Origin: Streptomyces humidus
Lineage (GTDB): Bacteria > Actinomycetota > Actinomycetes > Streptomycetales > Streptomycetaceae
DNA: 64,000 nucleotides
Reading direction: 5' to 3'
NCBI RefSeq assembly: GCF_014649655.1
Contig: NZ_BMTL01000005.1
Coordinates: 286,976 to 350,975 of the forward strand
The notes below the pieces were generated by a model that made no database searches, had not been told where the DNA came from, and saw only the letters and a list, made by a program, of their open reading frames with translations. A program made the position numbers and the translations under genes. Of this stretch, positions 25,747 through 34,353 are shown in pieces (the first letter of the stretch is position 1; each line of letters opens with the position of its first letter).

Positions 25747-27033
25747 TCAGGGACTGAACAGCTCGTTCTGTTCCGTGCGCAGTTCGTCCACGAGCCGTCC
25801 CGGCGGCAGAGTGACGTCCGCGTATCCGATCACGGTGTCCTTCGCCACGGCACGGCGCAGGACGCAGCCCTGGGCGATCCCCATCGGGAGCAGGTCCTCG
25901 GCGCGGGTGACCGCATGCGACTCGGCCACTCCGAAGATGTCGTAGCCGCCGATCCCGTCCAGCACCGCACCGGCGGGCAGGTCCCGCTTGGCCGTGGCCA
26001 CCACGTCCACCCGGGGGCCGGCGGGCGGGGTCAGCGCCGCGTCGCCGAAGTCCACGGCGCGCACCACGGTGTGCGGCACCTCGAAATGGCAGAGGTGGTA
26101 GGGGGCGTAGAAGCTGTAGAGCGGGCCGCGGCCGAGTTTGTACAGATCGAGGTAGCTGCGCTGGGCCGGGTCGTCGTGGGTGCCGAGGACGTACACGCCG
26201 GGAGCGGGCTTGGCGCCCACCACGTAGTCCACGATGCCGCCGTGCTCGCGCAGTTCGTCGACGTCATACATCTCGGTCAGCTCGTCGACGTGCCCCCGGT
26301 GGTCGCGCCCGTACATCCCCCGCCGTGGCACGGTGAATCCGAAGGCGTTCGCCACGATGGCCTGCTCGAACGAGACCTTGGTCCCGTCCGTGAAGCTGGT
26401 GATCATGTGGACGTTCTGGCCCCAGCGGTCGGCGAACGGCTGCTGCGTGGTGGGGGTGCGGTACTCGTCCTGGAAGCCCTTGACGTTGCCGGACACCAGC
26501 GGCGTCACCCCCAGGCTCCGCACGAAGCGCAGCAGGTTGGCCTGCACCGCCGGCTGGTCGCCGTCCGCGCCGCTGAGCACCACCCGGGCCGAGCGGGCGC
26601 GATGAGCCAGCAACGGTCCTATCGTGCAGTCGAGTTCGGCGTTCATCGTCACCACCGGCAGGCCACGTTCGATGGCCGCGACGGTGACCCGGGCGCCGAA
26701 CTCCACCGCGCCGGTGACGTCCACCAGGCAGTCGATGCCCTCGGCGCAGATCAGGGCGAAGGCGTCCTCGGTGACGACCGGCCGCCCGCCGGCCACGGCC
26801 GCCGAGATCGCGTCGCTGGTGTCCGCCCTGACCGGTGCGAGACCCGCCTCCTTGTATGCGCGTTCCGCGTTGGCCGGGGTGCGGTTGGAGATGGCGGCCA
26901 CCCGCATCCCGGGGACCGAGGCGGTGATGTGCCGCACCAGCCCTCGCCCCATGTAGCCGGCGCCCACCATGCCCACCCGGATCGGTCGTCCCTCCTCCAT
27001 GCGGCGGCGCAGCGCGGTGTCGACGATGATCAT
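25747..27033 (-). CDS. strU: NAD(P)-dependent oxidoreductase, StrU-like
   Basis: The protein has 428 residues. A Rossmann domain opens with IRVGMVGAGYMGRGLV, followed by homoserine-dehydrogenase-like sequence (VVTMNAELDCTIGPLLA). The C-terminus looks like an SAF domain (VVATAKRDLPAGAVLDGIGG). Its place, divergent from the strVW exporter pair at the edge of the cluster, and its size match StrU of S. griseus, a dehydrogenase of undefined step. A StrR operator lies in the shared upstream region. The ATG at 27033 fits the family start better than an upstream in-frame start. The enzymatic step is not known. Confidence 0.75.
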   Translation of the reverse strand: MIIVDTALRRRMEEGRPIRVGMVGAGYMGRGLVRHITASVPGMRVAAISNRTPANAERAYKEAGLAPVRADTSDAISAAVAGGRPVVTEDAFALICAEGIDCLVDVTGAVEFGARVTVAAIERGLPVVTMNAELDCTIGPLLAHRARSARVVLSGADGDQPAVQANLLRFVRSLGVTPLVSGNVKGFQDEYRTPTTQQPFADRWGQNVHMITSFTDGTKVSFEQAIVANAFGFTVPRRGMYGRDHRGHVDELTEMYDVDELREHGGIVDYVVGAKPAPGVYVLGTHDDPAQRSYLDLYKLGRGPLYSFYAPYHLCHFEVPHTVVRAVDFGDAALTPPAGPRVDVVATAKRDLPAGAVLDGIGGYDIFGVAESHAVTRAEDLLPMGIAQGCVLRRAVAKDTVIGYADVTLPPGRLVDELRTEQNELFSP

Positions 27034-27373
27034 CGGCGGACCGCCGGAAACCGGTCCCGACCGCACCGGCTCAAAACCTGTAATGTAGGATGGTCCTCCC
27101 GATTCTTGTGCACGGTGAGCACCGCACCCTTCGGCGGAGTGGCGTGAACCAGCATGGCGAATCTCCGATGCCCCTTGATGCGTCGCGGAATTGCGAGGCT
27201 AAGTCTGCGGTACAAAGCTGGGCAACAACTGCGTGTTCGCCACCTGTTCGTTCTCATGCGGCGGCAGGGAAACGACTTTCGTCGCCGGACGCCCTTGGCC
27301 GCAGGGGCCAGTGGAACGCCCGATGAGGCCGGGAAAAGGGCCGTCACCCTGTGCGGGCCATCGTGAGAAGGGC

Positions 27374-27402
27374 TTTCGACTGCTTACCGTACGCAGTTGA
27401 AC
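27374..27402 (+). promoter_or_regulatory. StrR operator upstream of strV/strU
   Basis: TTTCGACTG (27374-27382), 11 bases and CAGTTGAAC (27394-27402) match the StrR consensus GTTCGACTG-N11-CAGTCGAAC at 16 of 18 arm positions. It is centred about 80 bases before the strV start. Confidence 0.75.
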
Positions 27403-27429
27403 AAGGAACCCGAGTGCAGCGGAACAGAG

Positions 27430-27460
27430 TTGACGATCCGTCCGGCAGTGTCGATATGTT
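27430..27460 (+). promoter_or_regulatory. Putative strV promoter, leaderless
   Basis: TTGACG at 27430 is followed after 17 bases by GATATG, or after 19 by TATGTT. A start 7 bases downstream falls at or next to the strV ATG at 27467, and no ribosome binding site precedes that ATG. Confidence 0.45.
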
Positions 27461-27466
27461 CGCGCC

Positions 27467-29227
27467 ATGCGCCCGCTCCCCGTCGCAGACCCAGGCGATC
27501 CCGATATCCGATCGGCTTCACGGTATTTGCTGTGGCTCGCGGGGCGCATCGCCGGCCCGCTGAGCGCCGCTGCGCTCCTGGGCCTGTTGTGGCTGGGCTC
27601 GCAGGCACTCGTGCCGGTCGTCGTCCGCGAAGCCGTCGACGAGGGGCTGGTTCCCGGTGACATGGGCGCCGTCCTCATGTGGTCCGCCGTGCTCCTCGGC
27701 CTCGGAGTGCTCCAGGCGGTGTCCGGCATGCTCCGCCGGCGGATCAGCATGCACAACGCGCTCTCGACCGGCTTCCGCACCGTCCAGCTCGTCGTCGGAC
27801 ACGCCGACCGGCTCGGCGCGGACCTGGAGAAGCGCGTGGACGACGGGGAACTCGTCAGCGTCGGCACATCGGACATGACCACGATCGGCAACGCCTTCGA
27901 CGTGGTCGGCCGGGCTTTCGGAGCCGTCGTCTCGACGGTCCTGGTGGCCGTCGTCCTCCTCGACCAGTCGCCCACGCTGGGACTTCTGCTGATCGTCGCC
28001 CTGCCCGCGATCATCCTCGCCATGGGCTATCCCCTGCGTCCGCTGCACCGCAGGCAGAGCGCCTATCGTGAGCTGCAGGGCGAGCTGACCTCCCGGCTCA
28101 CCGACGTGGTGACCGGGCTGCGGGTCCTGCGCGGCGTCGGCGGCGAGAACTCCTTCGCCCGCTCCTACCGCGAGCGCTCGCAGCGCGTGCGCGCCGCCGG
28201 TTCCGGCGTGGCCGGAGCGGAAGCTCTCATCCGGGCGGCGCAGGTGCTGCTGCCCGGCCTGCTGGTCGGCGCCGTCACCTGGATCGGCGCCCGCGCCGCG
28301 GTCAACGGGTCCGTCAGCCCCGGCGAGCTGGTCGCCTTCTACGCATACGCCGCCTTCCTCGTCGAGCCGCTCGCCATCTTCACCGACACCGCCGACCGCT
28401 TCGCCCGGGCCCATGTCGCCGCCCGGCGCGTCATCGCCGTCCTCCGCCTGCCCGCACCGTCTTGCGACACCGCACGCGAGCGCGCCCCGATGCCCGCCGG
28501 AGAGCACGAGCTGGTGGACGCGCGCACCGGACTTGTGGTCGCCCCCGGCGTCCTCCTGGCCGTGGTCGCCCCGCCCGCCGAAGGAGTGCGTCTGGCCGAC
28601 CGCCTCGGCGGCTACGCCGACGGGCCCGTCCGCTACGGCGGGCTGCGCCTCGACGGCCTGCGCACCGAACAGGTCCGCGCCCGCGTCCTCGTCGTGGACA
28701 ACCGCTCCAGGCTCCTGCGCGGCCCCCTGCGCGACAGCCTGGACCCCCATAGGGCCGCCGACGACGACGCCGTGCGGGCCGCGCTGCGGGTGGCGGCCGC
28801 CGAGGACGTCGTCGCCGCGCTGCCCGACGGACTCGACACCGCCGTCACCGCCGACGGCAGCCGCTTCTCGGGAGGACAACGCCAGCGGCTGGTCCTGGCC
28901 CGTGCGGTCCTCGCCGACCCGGAGATCCTGGTCGTCGTCGACCCCACCTCGGCCGTCGACGCCCACACCGAGGACCGGGTCGCCCGCGCCCTGCGGTCCG
29001 CCCGCCGAGGCCGCACCACCGTCCTGGTCAGCTCCAGCCCGCTGCTGCTGGAGCGGGCCGACCAGGTCGCCCTCATCGCCGACGGCTCCGTCGCCGCCAC
29101 CGGCCGCCACCGCGAGCTGCTGGCCACCGACGCCCGGTACCGCCGGGTCGTCCAGCGCGCGACGGGCGAGGACCCCGCCGCGAATCCGACCGCCGTCGGC
29201 CTGGCCGCCCGGGGGAACACCGAATGA
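27467..29227 (+). CDS. strV: ABC exporter half-transporter StrV, degenerate ATPase
   Basis: The protein has 586 residues: a six-helix exporter domain (about 15-310) and a nucleotide-binding domain. The Walker A region (about 366-380) reads VVAPPAEGVRLAD, without the P-loop Gly-Lys-Ser. Walker B is LVVVDPTS, with Pro493 in place of the catalytic Glu, and the switch His is replaced by Ser. The signature FSGGQRQRL (467 on) is perfect. It can only work with StrW. The stop overlaps the strW start as ATGA, so the two are coupled. It probably exports streptomycin or its phosphate. Confidence 0.88.
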   Translation: MRPLPVADPGDPDIRSASRYLLWLAGRIAGPLSAAALLGLLWLGSQALVPVVVREAVDEGLVPGDMGAVLMWSAVLLGLGVLQAVSGMLRRRISMHNALSTGFRTVQLVVGHADRLGADLEKRVDDGELVSVGTSDMTTIGNAFDVVGRAFGAVVSTVLVAVVLLDQSPTLGLLLIVALPAIILAMGYPLRPLHRRQSAYRELQGELTSRLTDVVTGLRVLRGVGGENSFARSYRERSQRVRAAGSGVAGAEALIRAAQVLLPGLLVGAVTWIGARAAVNGSVSPGELVAFYAYAAFLVEPLAIFTDTADRFARAHVAARRVIAVLRLPAPSCDTARERAPMPAGEHELVDARTGLVVAPGVLLAVVAPPAEGVRLADRLGGYADGPVRYGGLRLDGLRTEQVRARVLVVDNRSRLLRGPLRDSLDPHRAADDDAVRAALRVAAAEDVVAALPDGLDTAVTADGSRFSGGQRQRLVLARAVLADPEILVVVDPTSAVDAHTEDRVARALRSARRGRTTVLVSSSPLLLERADQVALIADGSVAATGRHRELLATDARYRRVVQRATGEDPAANPTAVGLAARGNTE

Positions 29228-30966
29228 GCCGCGCCGCACTGCCGGTCGCGGGCGCCGCCGAGGTACGCGCGCACGCCCGCGCCCTGGCCCGCCGCCACCG
29301 CGCCGACCTCGCCCGGGTCCTGACGCTGCACGCCCTGGCCGCCGTGTGCGGGCTCGTCGCCCCCTGGCTGGTTGGCCGGCTCGTCGACGAAGTCGCCGAC
29401 GGCACCACGATCGGCGCCGTCGACCGGCTCGCCCTCGGACTGCTCGCCTCGCTCGTCGGCCAGGCCGTGCTCACCTACTGCGCGGTCCAGTGCTCCTGCC
29501 GGTTCGGCGAGAAGATCACCGCGGAGGTGCGGGAGGACTTCGTCGACCGGGTCGTGGCCCTGCCGCTGTCCACGGTGGAGGACACCGAACCGGGCGACCT
29601 GATCACCCGCGCCTCACGCGACACCGACGCGCTGGCCAACACCGTCCGCTACGCTGCGCCCGAGACCCTCATCGCCACGCTCACCTGCCTGTTCACCTTC
29701 GGTGCCCTGATCCTCGTCGGCCCCCTCACCGCCCTGCCCAGCCTGCTCGTCATCCCTTTGCTGTGGGCGGGCACCCGCTGGTACCTGCGCCGCTCCGGCG
29801 ATGCCTACCGGCGGCGCGCCGCCGGATACGTGGCGCTCGGCGACACCCTCGCCGAGACGGTGCCCGGCGCTCGCACCGCCGAGGCGTTCGGCCTGCGGCG
29901 CCGCCGCCGCGAGACCCTCGGCCAGGACCTGGCAGAGGCCTACCGGGGCGAGCACCGCACCATGTGGCTGCGCAGCTCCTGGTACCTGACGGTCGAGTTG
30001 AGCTACGCGGTCCCGCTCGTGGCCACCCTCGCCGTCGGAGGGCTCCTCCACCTTCAAGGGCACGCCTCGCTGGGCCAGGTGATCGCCGCCACCCTCTACG
30101 TGCGGCAGCTGATCTTCCCGCTCGACGACGTCCTGAGCTGGATGGACGAGCTGCAGATCGGCTCCGCATCGCTCGCCCGCGTCCTCGGCGGCAGCCAGCT
30201 CCCCGCGGACCGTGAGCCGACCGGCGCCCGCCCGGACGGCCAGGAGCTGAGCGCCCGCGCCGTCACCTACGCGTACGTTCCCGGGCGCCCCGTCCTGCAC
30301 GGCGTCGACCTGGACCTCGCACCTGGCGAACGCCTCGCCGTCGTCGGCCCCTCGGGCTCCGGTAAATCCACCCTCGGCAAGCTCCTCGCGGGCGTCTACC
30401 ATCCCGCCACCGGCGCCGTACGGGTCGGCGGCGTGCCGCTGGTCGAGCTGAGCACCGCCGATCTGCGCCGCCGCATCGCCCTCGTCACCCAGGAGCACCA
30501 CATCTTCCGCGGCACCCTGCGCGAGAACCTCACCCTCGCCCGGGAGGGCACGGACGACGCCGAAGCCCGCCGCGCCCTGGAGATGGTCGGCGCCGCCGAC
30601 TGGGCGGCGACCCTCCCCGCCGGTCTCGACACCCCCGTCGGCTCGACCGGCCACCAGCTCACCGCCGCGCAGGCCCAACAGGTCGCCCTGGCCCGCCTGG
30701 TGCTCGCCGATCCGCACACCCTCGTCCTCGACGAGGCCACGGCGCTCCTCGACCCGGCCACGGCACGCCGGGCCGAACGCGCCATGGCCGCCGTGCTCGG
30801 CGATCGCACTGTCATCGCCATCGCCCACCGGCTGCACACCGCGCAGGACGCCGACCGGATCGCCGTCATCGAGGACGGGCGCGTCGCCGAGCTGGGCAGC
30901 CACCAGCAGCTGCTGGCCGCCGACGGGGCCTACGCCGCACTGTGGCGCGCCTGGCACGGCGCGTGA
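29224..30966 (+). CDS. strW: ABC exporter half-transporter StrW, active Walker motifs
   Basis: The protein has 580 residues, again a six-helix exporter domain followed by an ATPase. Walker A is canonical, GPSGSGKS at 375-382. Walker B is LVLDEAT with Glu504, and the switch His is in IAIAHRL. Its own signature is degenerate (LTAAQAQQ at 479). Thus StrW supplies the ATP-binding half and StrV the signature half of the single competent ATP site. It is translated by coupling to strV. Confidence 0.88.
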   Translation: MSRAALPVAGAAEVRAHARALARRHRADLARVLTLHALAAVCGLVAPWLVGRLVDEVADGTTIGAVDRLALGLLASLVGQAVLTYCAVQCSCRFGEKITAEVREDFVDRVVALPLSTVEDTEPGDLITRASRDTDALANTVRYAAPETLIATLTCLFTFGALILVGPLTALPSLLVIPLLWAGTRWYLRRSGDAYRRRAAGYVALGDTLAETVPGARTAEAFGLRRRRRETLGQDLAEAYRGEHRTMWLRSSWYLTVELSYAVPLVATLAVGGLLHLQGHASLGQVIAATLYVRQLIFPLDDVLSWMDELQIGSASLARVLGGSQLPADREPTGARPDGQELSARAVTYAYVPGRPVLHGVDLDLAPGERLAVVGPSGSGKSTLGKLLAGVYHPATGAVRVGGVPLVELSTADLRRRIALVTQEHHIFRGTLRENLTLAREGTDDAEARRALEMVGAADWAATLPAGLDTPVGSTGHQLTAAQAQQVALARLVLADPHTLVLDEATALLDPATARRAERAMAAVLGDRTVIAIAHRLHTAQDADRIAVIEDGRVAELGSHQQLLAADGAYAALWRAWHGA

Positions 30967-31099
30967 ACCGGAATCGTCCGCACGGCCGGGGAATACGGCC
31001 ACTCGCACGGCACGGGGAATTTCTTTGCCTTCGCGATGCGCCGGCCGCGCAGCCCGCCTATCTAAATGCATCATGTTTCCCGTCCTGCGCTTGAAATTC

Positions 31100-31129
31100 T
31101 TGCGGACGACGCGGAACCGGACCTAGCCT
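31100..31129 (+). promoter_or_regulatory. Putative stsG promoter, leaderless
   Basis: TTGCGG (31100-31105), 18 bases and TAGCCT (31124-31129) place the transcription start at or just before the stsG ATG at 31137. No ribosome binding site precedes that ATG. The string TAGCCTTC recurs upstream of strB1. Confidence 0.4.
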
Positions 31130-31136
31130 TCCGCGT

Positions 31137-31898
31137 ATGAACCCAAGGAAGCCGCATGTGGATTGGGACCGGCTTTTCGGCGACGATTACGACTACTTCG
31201 ACCTTCCCGACCTGACCCCCGAACTGAGCGAGGCCGAGGCGACCGACATGGTCGAACTCGGCGGGTTCGAACAGGGATCGCGCATCCTCGACGCGCCCTG
31301 CGGGCACGGCAGACACGCCAACATCCTGGCCTCGCGCGGCTATCGGGTGGTCGGCGTCGACCGCGACGAGCGTTTTCTCGACATGGCCAGGAACGAGAGC
31401 GAGAAAATGGGGGTCGAGGTCGATTACTGTCACGTCGACCTCCGGGAAATGTCCTTCGAGAGAGAATTCGACGCGGCCGTCTCTTGGTACACTTCCTTCG
31501 GCTACTTCGACGACGAAACCGACCGCGATATTCTCTGTCGCTATCGTCGCGCACTGCGGCCCGGCGGACGTTTCCTGCTCGACATCCACTCCCCGTACCG
31601 GCACATCCCGAGCATGCTCGCCAATCACGAGATGCACGTCGACATTCTGCGCCGCGGAGCGGACATGGCCGTCGACATCCACGAGCTGGACGCCGAGGCG
31701 AGCCGACTGTACGCCGAGAAGCTCACCCTCCGGGACGGCACGGTGGAACGGGCCCGCTACAGCGTCCGGATGTTCACCGCCCCCGAGATCCTGGAGTGGT
31801 TCCGCACCGCCGGCTTCTCCCACGCCCGCGTCATGGACGAGACGGGCGGCGCCTTCACCATCGCCAGCCGCCGCCTGATGGTGCTCGGCACCGCCTGA
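31137..31898 (+). CDS. stsG: SAM-dependent N-methyltransferase StsG
   Basis: The protein has 253 residues. It is a class I methyltransferase with motif I SRILDAPCGHGRHANILA near residue 46, then VVGVDRDERFLDMA, and later motifs SWYTSFGYF and RALRPGGRFLLDIH. In the S. griseus cluster StsG is the assigned methylase for the N-methyl group of N-methyl-L-glucosamine, and the gene order here agrees. The first codons are less GC-rich than those of its neighbours. It is followed within 33 bases by stsF. Confidence 0.8.
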   Translation: MNPRKPHVDWDRLFGDDYDYFDLPDLTPELSEAEATDMVELGGFEQGSRILDAPCGHGRHANILASRGYRVVGVDRDERFLDMARNESEKMGVEVDYCHVDLREMSFEREFDAAVSWYTSFGYFDDETDRDILCRYRRALRPGGRFLLDIHSPYRHIPSMLANHEMHVDILRRGADMAVDIHELDAEASRLYAEKLTLRDGTVERARYSVRMFTAPEILEWFRTAGFSHARVMDETGGAFTIASRRLMVLGTA

Positions 31899-31930
31899 GC
31901 GGCGCACCACCCCGAGGAAGGAAGGTTCTC

Positions 31931-32677
31931 GTGGACACACACCGAGGCGACACACGGCGGGCCGGTGAAGAGGGGAGCAGCGCCCGGCAACACGGCGCGG
32001 ATGCCACCCCCGTAGCCCTGCCCGTCGGCCGCTTCCGCACCTGCGGACCCGGCATCGACGTCGACGCCCTCCGCGATCACTACACCGCGCACCGCTGCGC
32101 CCAAATCCCGCAGGTCACCGACGTCACCGCGCTCAAGGCCGCAGCCCTGTCCGCCTACCGGCGACTCAGTGACGAGCCCCTGCTCGACGCACAGGAGCAC
32201 GCCTCCGACGACGGCTCGCTCGGGTACGGCTTCCGCTTCCAGCGCCTCGACGCGAAGTCCGATTCGCCCGCCCACGCCGAGCGCGTCACGACCGTCTTCC
32301 GCGAGCTCGGCCTGCTCCAGTGAGCCGCGCACGCCGCCCGCGACCTGCTGCCGGTCGTCGACGACATCACCGGGCGCACGCTGCGCTTCGAGCGCGTGTT
32401 CCTCCTGGCCTACCGCGAGAGCGACTGCATCGGCCCGCACGGCGCCGAGCAGGACACCGACCTCGACCGCTTCAACCTGCAGTTCCCGCTCTGCTACGAC
32501 GCAGTCGGCGCCATGCGCGTCCTCAAGCGAGGCTACCTGGAGCCGATGTACGACCGCGACGGCGACGCCCGGCTCCTGGGACCGCGCATGTGGCACGAGG
32601 TGCCCCCGCTGCTCCGGCTGCCCGCGGGACGCGACCCGCTGCGCCTGGTGGTCTCCCTGAGACTGATGGCGCGCTGA
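31931..32677 (+). pseudogene. stsF: StsF-like dioxygenase-type protein with in-frame stop
   Basis: From GTG at 31931 (AGGAAGGAAGG upstream) one frame runs to 32677 with a single TGA at 32321-32323, codon 131. Coding sequence continues after it without a shift (AAHAARDLLPVVDDITGRTL, then ERVFLLAYRESDCIGPHG, then RMWHEVPPLL). The His/Asp/Arg pattern suggests a 2-oxoglutarate-oxygenase-like fold, distantly like StrG. The real stop overlaps the stsE ATG as TGATG, so the 3' half was still under selection recently. The name rests on position between stsG and stsE. Confidence 0.6.
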
Positions 32678-33671
32678 TGACCGGCGCTCCGACGCAGACC
32701 GAACGGGCGGCGCGCGCCGCCGAGATCGCCGCCGTGGCCGCCGCGGTCTTCCGGCGGCAGGGCGTGGACTTCCGGTCCGCCCGCCGAGCCGCAGGCTGGA
32801 CCAACGCCACCTGGATCGGCGGCGGTGTCGCCGTCCGAATCGCCGGCAGCGCCGCCGCCCGTGACCTGGTGCGCGAGACCGAACTCGCCGCCCTGCTGCC
32901 GGCGGAGGTGGGCTGTCCGGCGGTGCTCGACTCCGGCGCCGAGCAGGGGCACGAGTGGGTGGTCACCCGCGAGATCGCGGCGACCAGCCTGGACGACGCC
33001 TGGGCGGCCCTGGGCGGGGAGCAACGGGTCTCCGCGACACGGCAGTTGTGGGAGCGGGCCCGGGCCCGGGCGGTCCACCGAGTCGACCGGGAGGCCGCGG
33101 CGCGCGTGGCCCGCGCCCGCAACCCCTTCTACACGCGCGACCCCGACGAGGCGGACGCGTCCCTGGCTCGGTTGCAGGCCGCGGGCGTGCTCTCGGCGGG
33201 GGAGAGGGTCCGGCTGAGCGCGATCCTCGACCGGCACTGGGCGGCCCTCGACGGGGCCGCGCCGGTCCTCAACCACGGCGACCTCTCCCCGGTGAACGCG
33301 CTGTGGGACGGAAGCGACGTGGTCAGCCTGCTGGACTTCGAGTTCGCGGTCCTCGCGCCCGTACAGCTCGACCTCAACGAGCTGGTCAAGACGGCCTGGG
33401 CGCCATCGGACCGCGACAGTGCGCCCACCGCCCGCGAGAGCGCCGACCGCGCCCTGCTCCAGGAGGCGGTGACCTGGCCCGCCCGCTGCTGGGCACCGAC
33501 GACGAGGTGGCCCTGCTCCTCGGCCACTCGGTCCAGCTGGAGTGCTGGGGCCTGGAACGTGAACTGGCCAAGCCCGGCGGGAAGGACCACCGGGACCTGG
33601 AGCCGTACCGGATGTTCGTCGCCTGCGCGCACGCGGACGGCGGCTGCTACGCGCCCTTGCTGGGGAGTTGA
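32677..33671 (+). pseudogene. stsE: StsE-like aminoglycoside/sugar phosphotransferase, frameshifted
   Basis: The gene starts at the ATG overlapping the stsF stop. The kinase core is present, with LNHGDLSPVNALWDG and SLLDFEFAVLAPVQLDLNE, the Brenner and Mg-binding motifs. After ADRALLQEAV the correct reading moves to another frame near 33470 and gives LLGTDDEVALLLGHSVQLEC and a normal C-terminus ending at 33671. One base seems lost. The active site lies before the break, so a partly active truncated protein is possible. In streptomycin pathways this family phosphorylates cyclitol or sugar intermediates. Confidence 0.65.
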
Positions 33672-33709
33672 CCACCGGGGCCGCACGGCCGCCGGAGAGA
33701 GGTGAGGTG

Positions 33710-34348
33710 ATGATCCGTACGCTGTTCGTGGACGCTGGCGGAGTGCTCTACAACAACGTCAACGAGGAGACCGACTTCCTGGACCGCGTCGCCGAACGCT
33801 ACGACGTGGACCGCGCCCGGCTCGCCCGCCGCGTCGAGGAGGCCGCCCCCCGCTACGAGAGCGGCGCCTCCCACGTCCACGAGGTGATCGCCCGCCTCGT
33901 CACCGACGGTCGCCGGCCGATGGTCCGCACCCCGGCGGAGGAGCGCTGGCTGAACCGGACCTACCTCGACTGCGTCCGCCCCCACCCGGGCAGCTTCCGT
34001 GCCCTGCGGGAACTGCGCGCGGAGCGGCCCGAGGTGACCCTCGTGCTCACCAACAACGAGGCCGAGCACTGGGACCGGCTGAAGGACGCGGCGTACGGGC
34101 ACTTCGGGCTGTTCCACGCGCTCTGCTCCTCCTGGCGCACCGGCCGGGTCAAACCGGCGGCCTCCTTCTTCACCGAGGCGTTGAGCGCCTGCCGTGCGAG
34201 AGCCGCCGAGACCCTCCTCGTCGACGACCGTGCCACGGTGCTGCGGGTGGGAGCCGGGCTCGGGCTGCGGACTCTACACGTCACCGCGCCCGAGGTCCTC
34301 GCGGAGCGCCTGCACGGGGAGGTCCGCGCCCTGCCGTCCGCACCGTGA
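33710..34348 (+). CDS. stsD: HAD-superfamily hydrolase, StsD position
   Basis: The protein has 212 residues. Motif I is degenerate (LFVDAGGVLYNN: D-A-G where many have D-x-D), then a Thr/Asn motif II (LVLTNNEAEHWDR), Lys in GRVKPAASFF and an acidic motif IV (LLVDDRATV). The second Asp of DxD is Gly, so classical phosphatase activity is uncertain. By gene order it corresponds to stsD, whose step is not established. GAGAGAGG precedes the ATG. It is the last gene before the convergent stsC. Confidence 0.6.
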   Translation: MIRTLFVDAGGVLYNNVNEETDFLDRVAERYDVDRARLARRVEEAAPRYESGASHVHEVIARLVTDGRRPMVRTPAEERWLNRTYLDCVRPHPGSFRALRELRAERPEVTLVLTNNEAEHWDRLKDAAYGHFGLFHALCSSWRTGRVKPAASFFTEALSACRARAAETLLVDDRATVLRVGAGLGLRTLHVTAPEVLAERLHGEVRALPSAP

Positions 34349-34353
34349 GTTCC

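Noticed and set aside
27090..27366. Small genes between strU and strV
   Set aside because: Several frames of 70-105 codons overlap each other with no domain or ribosome binding site; the space holds the operator and promoter.
32321..32323. Selenocysteine at the stsF TGA
   Set aside because: No selenoprotein family match at this place, no plausible insertion hairpin directly after it, and the change is explained by one C-to-T substitution.
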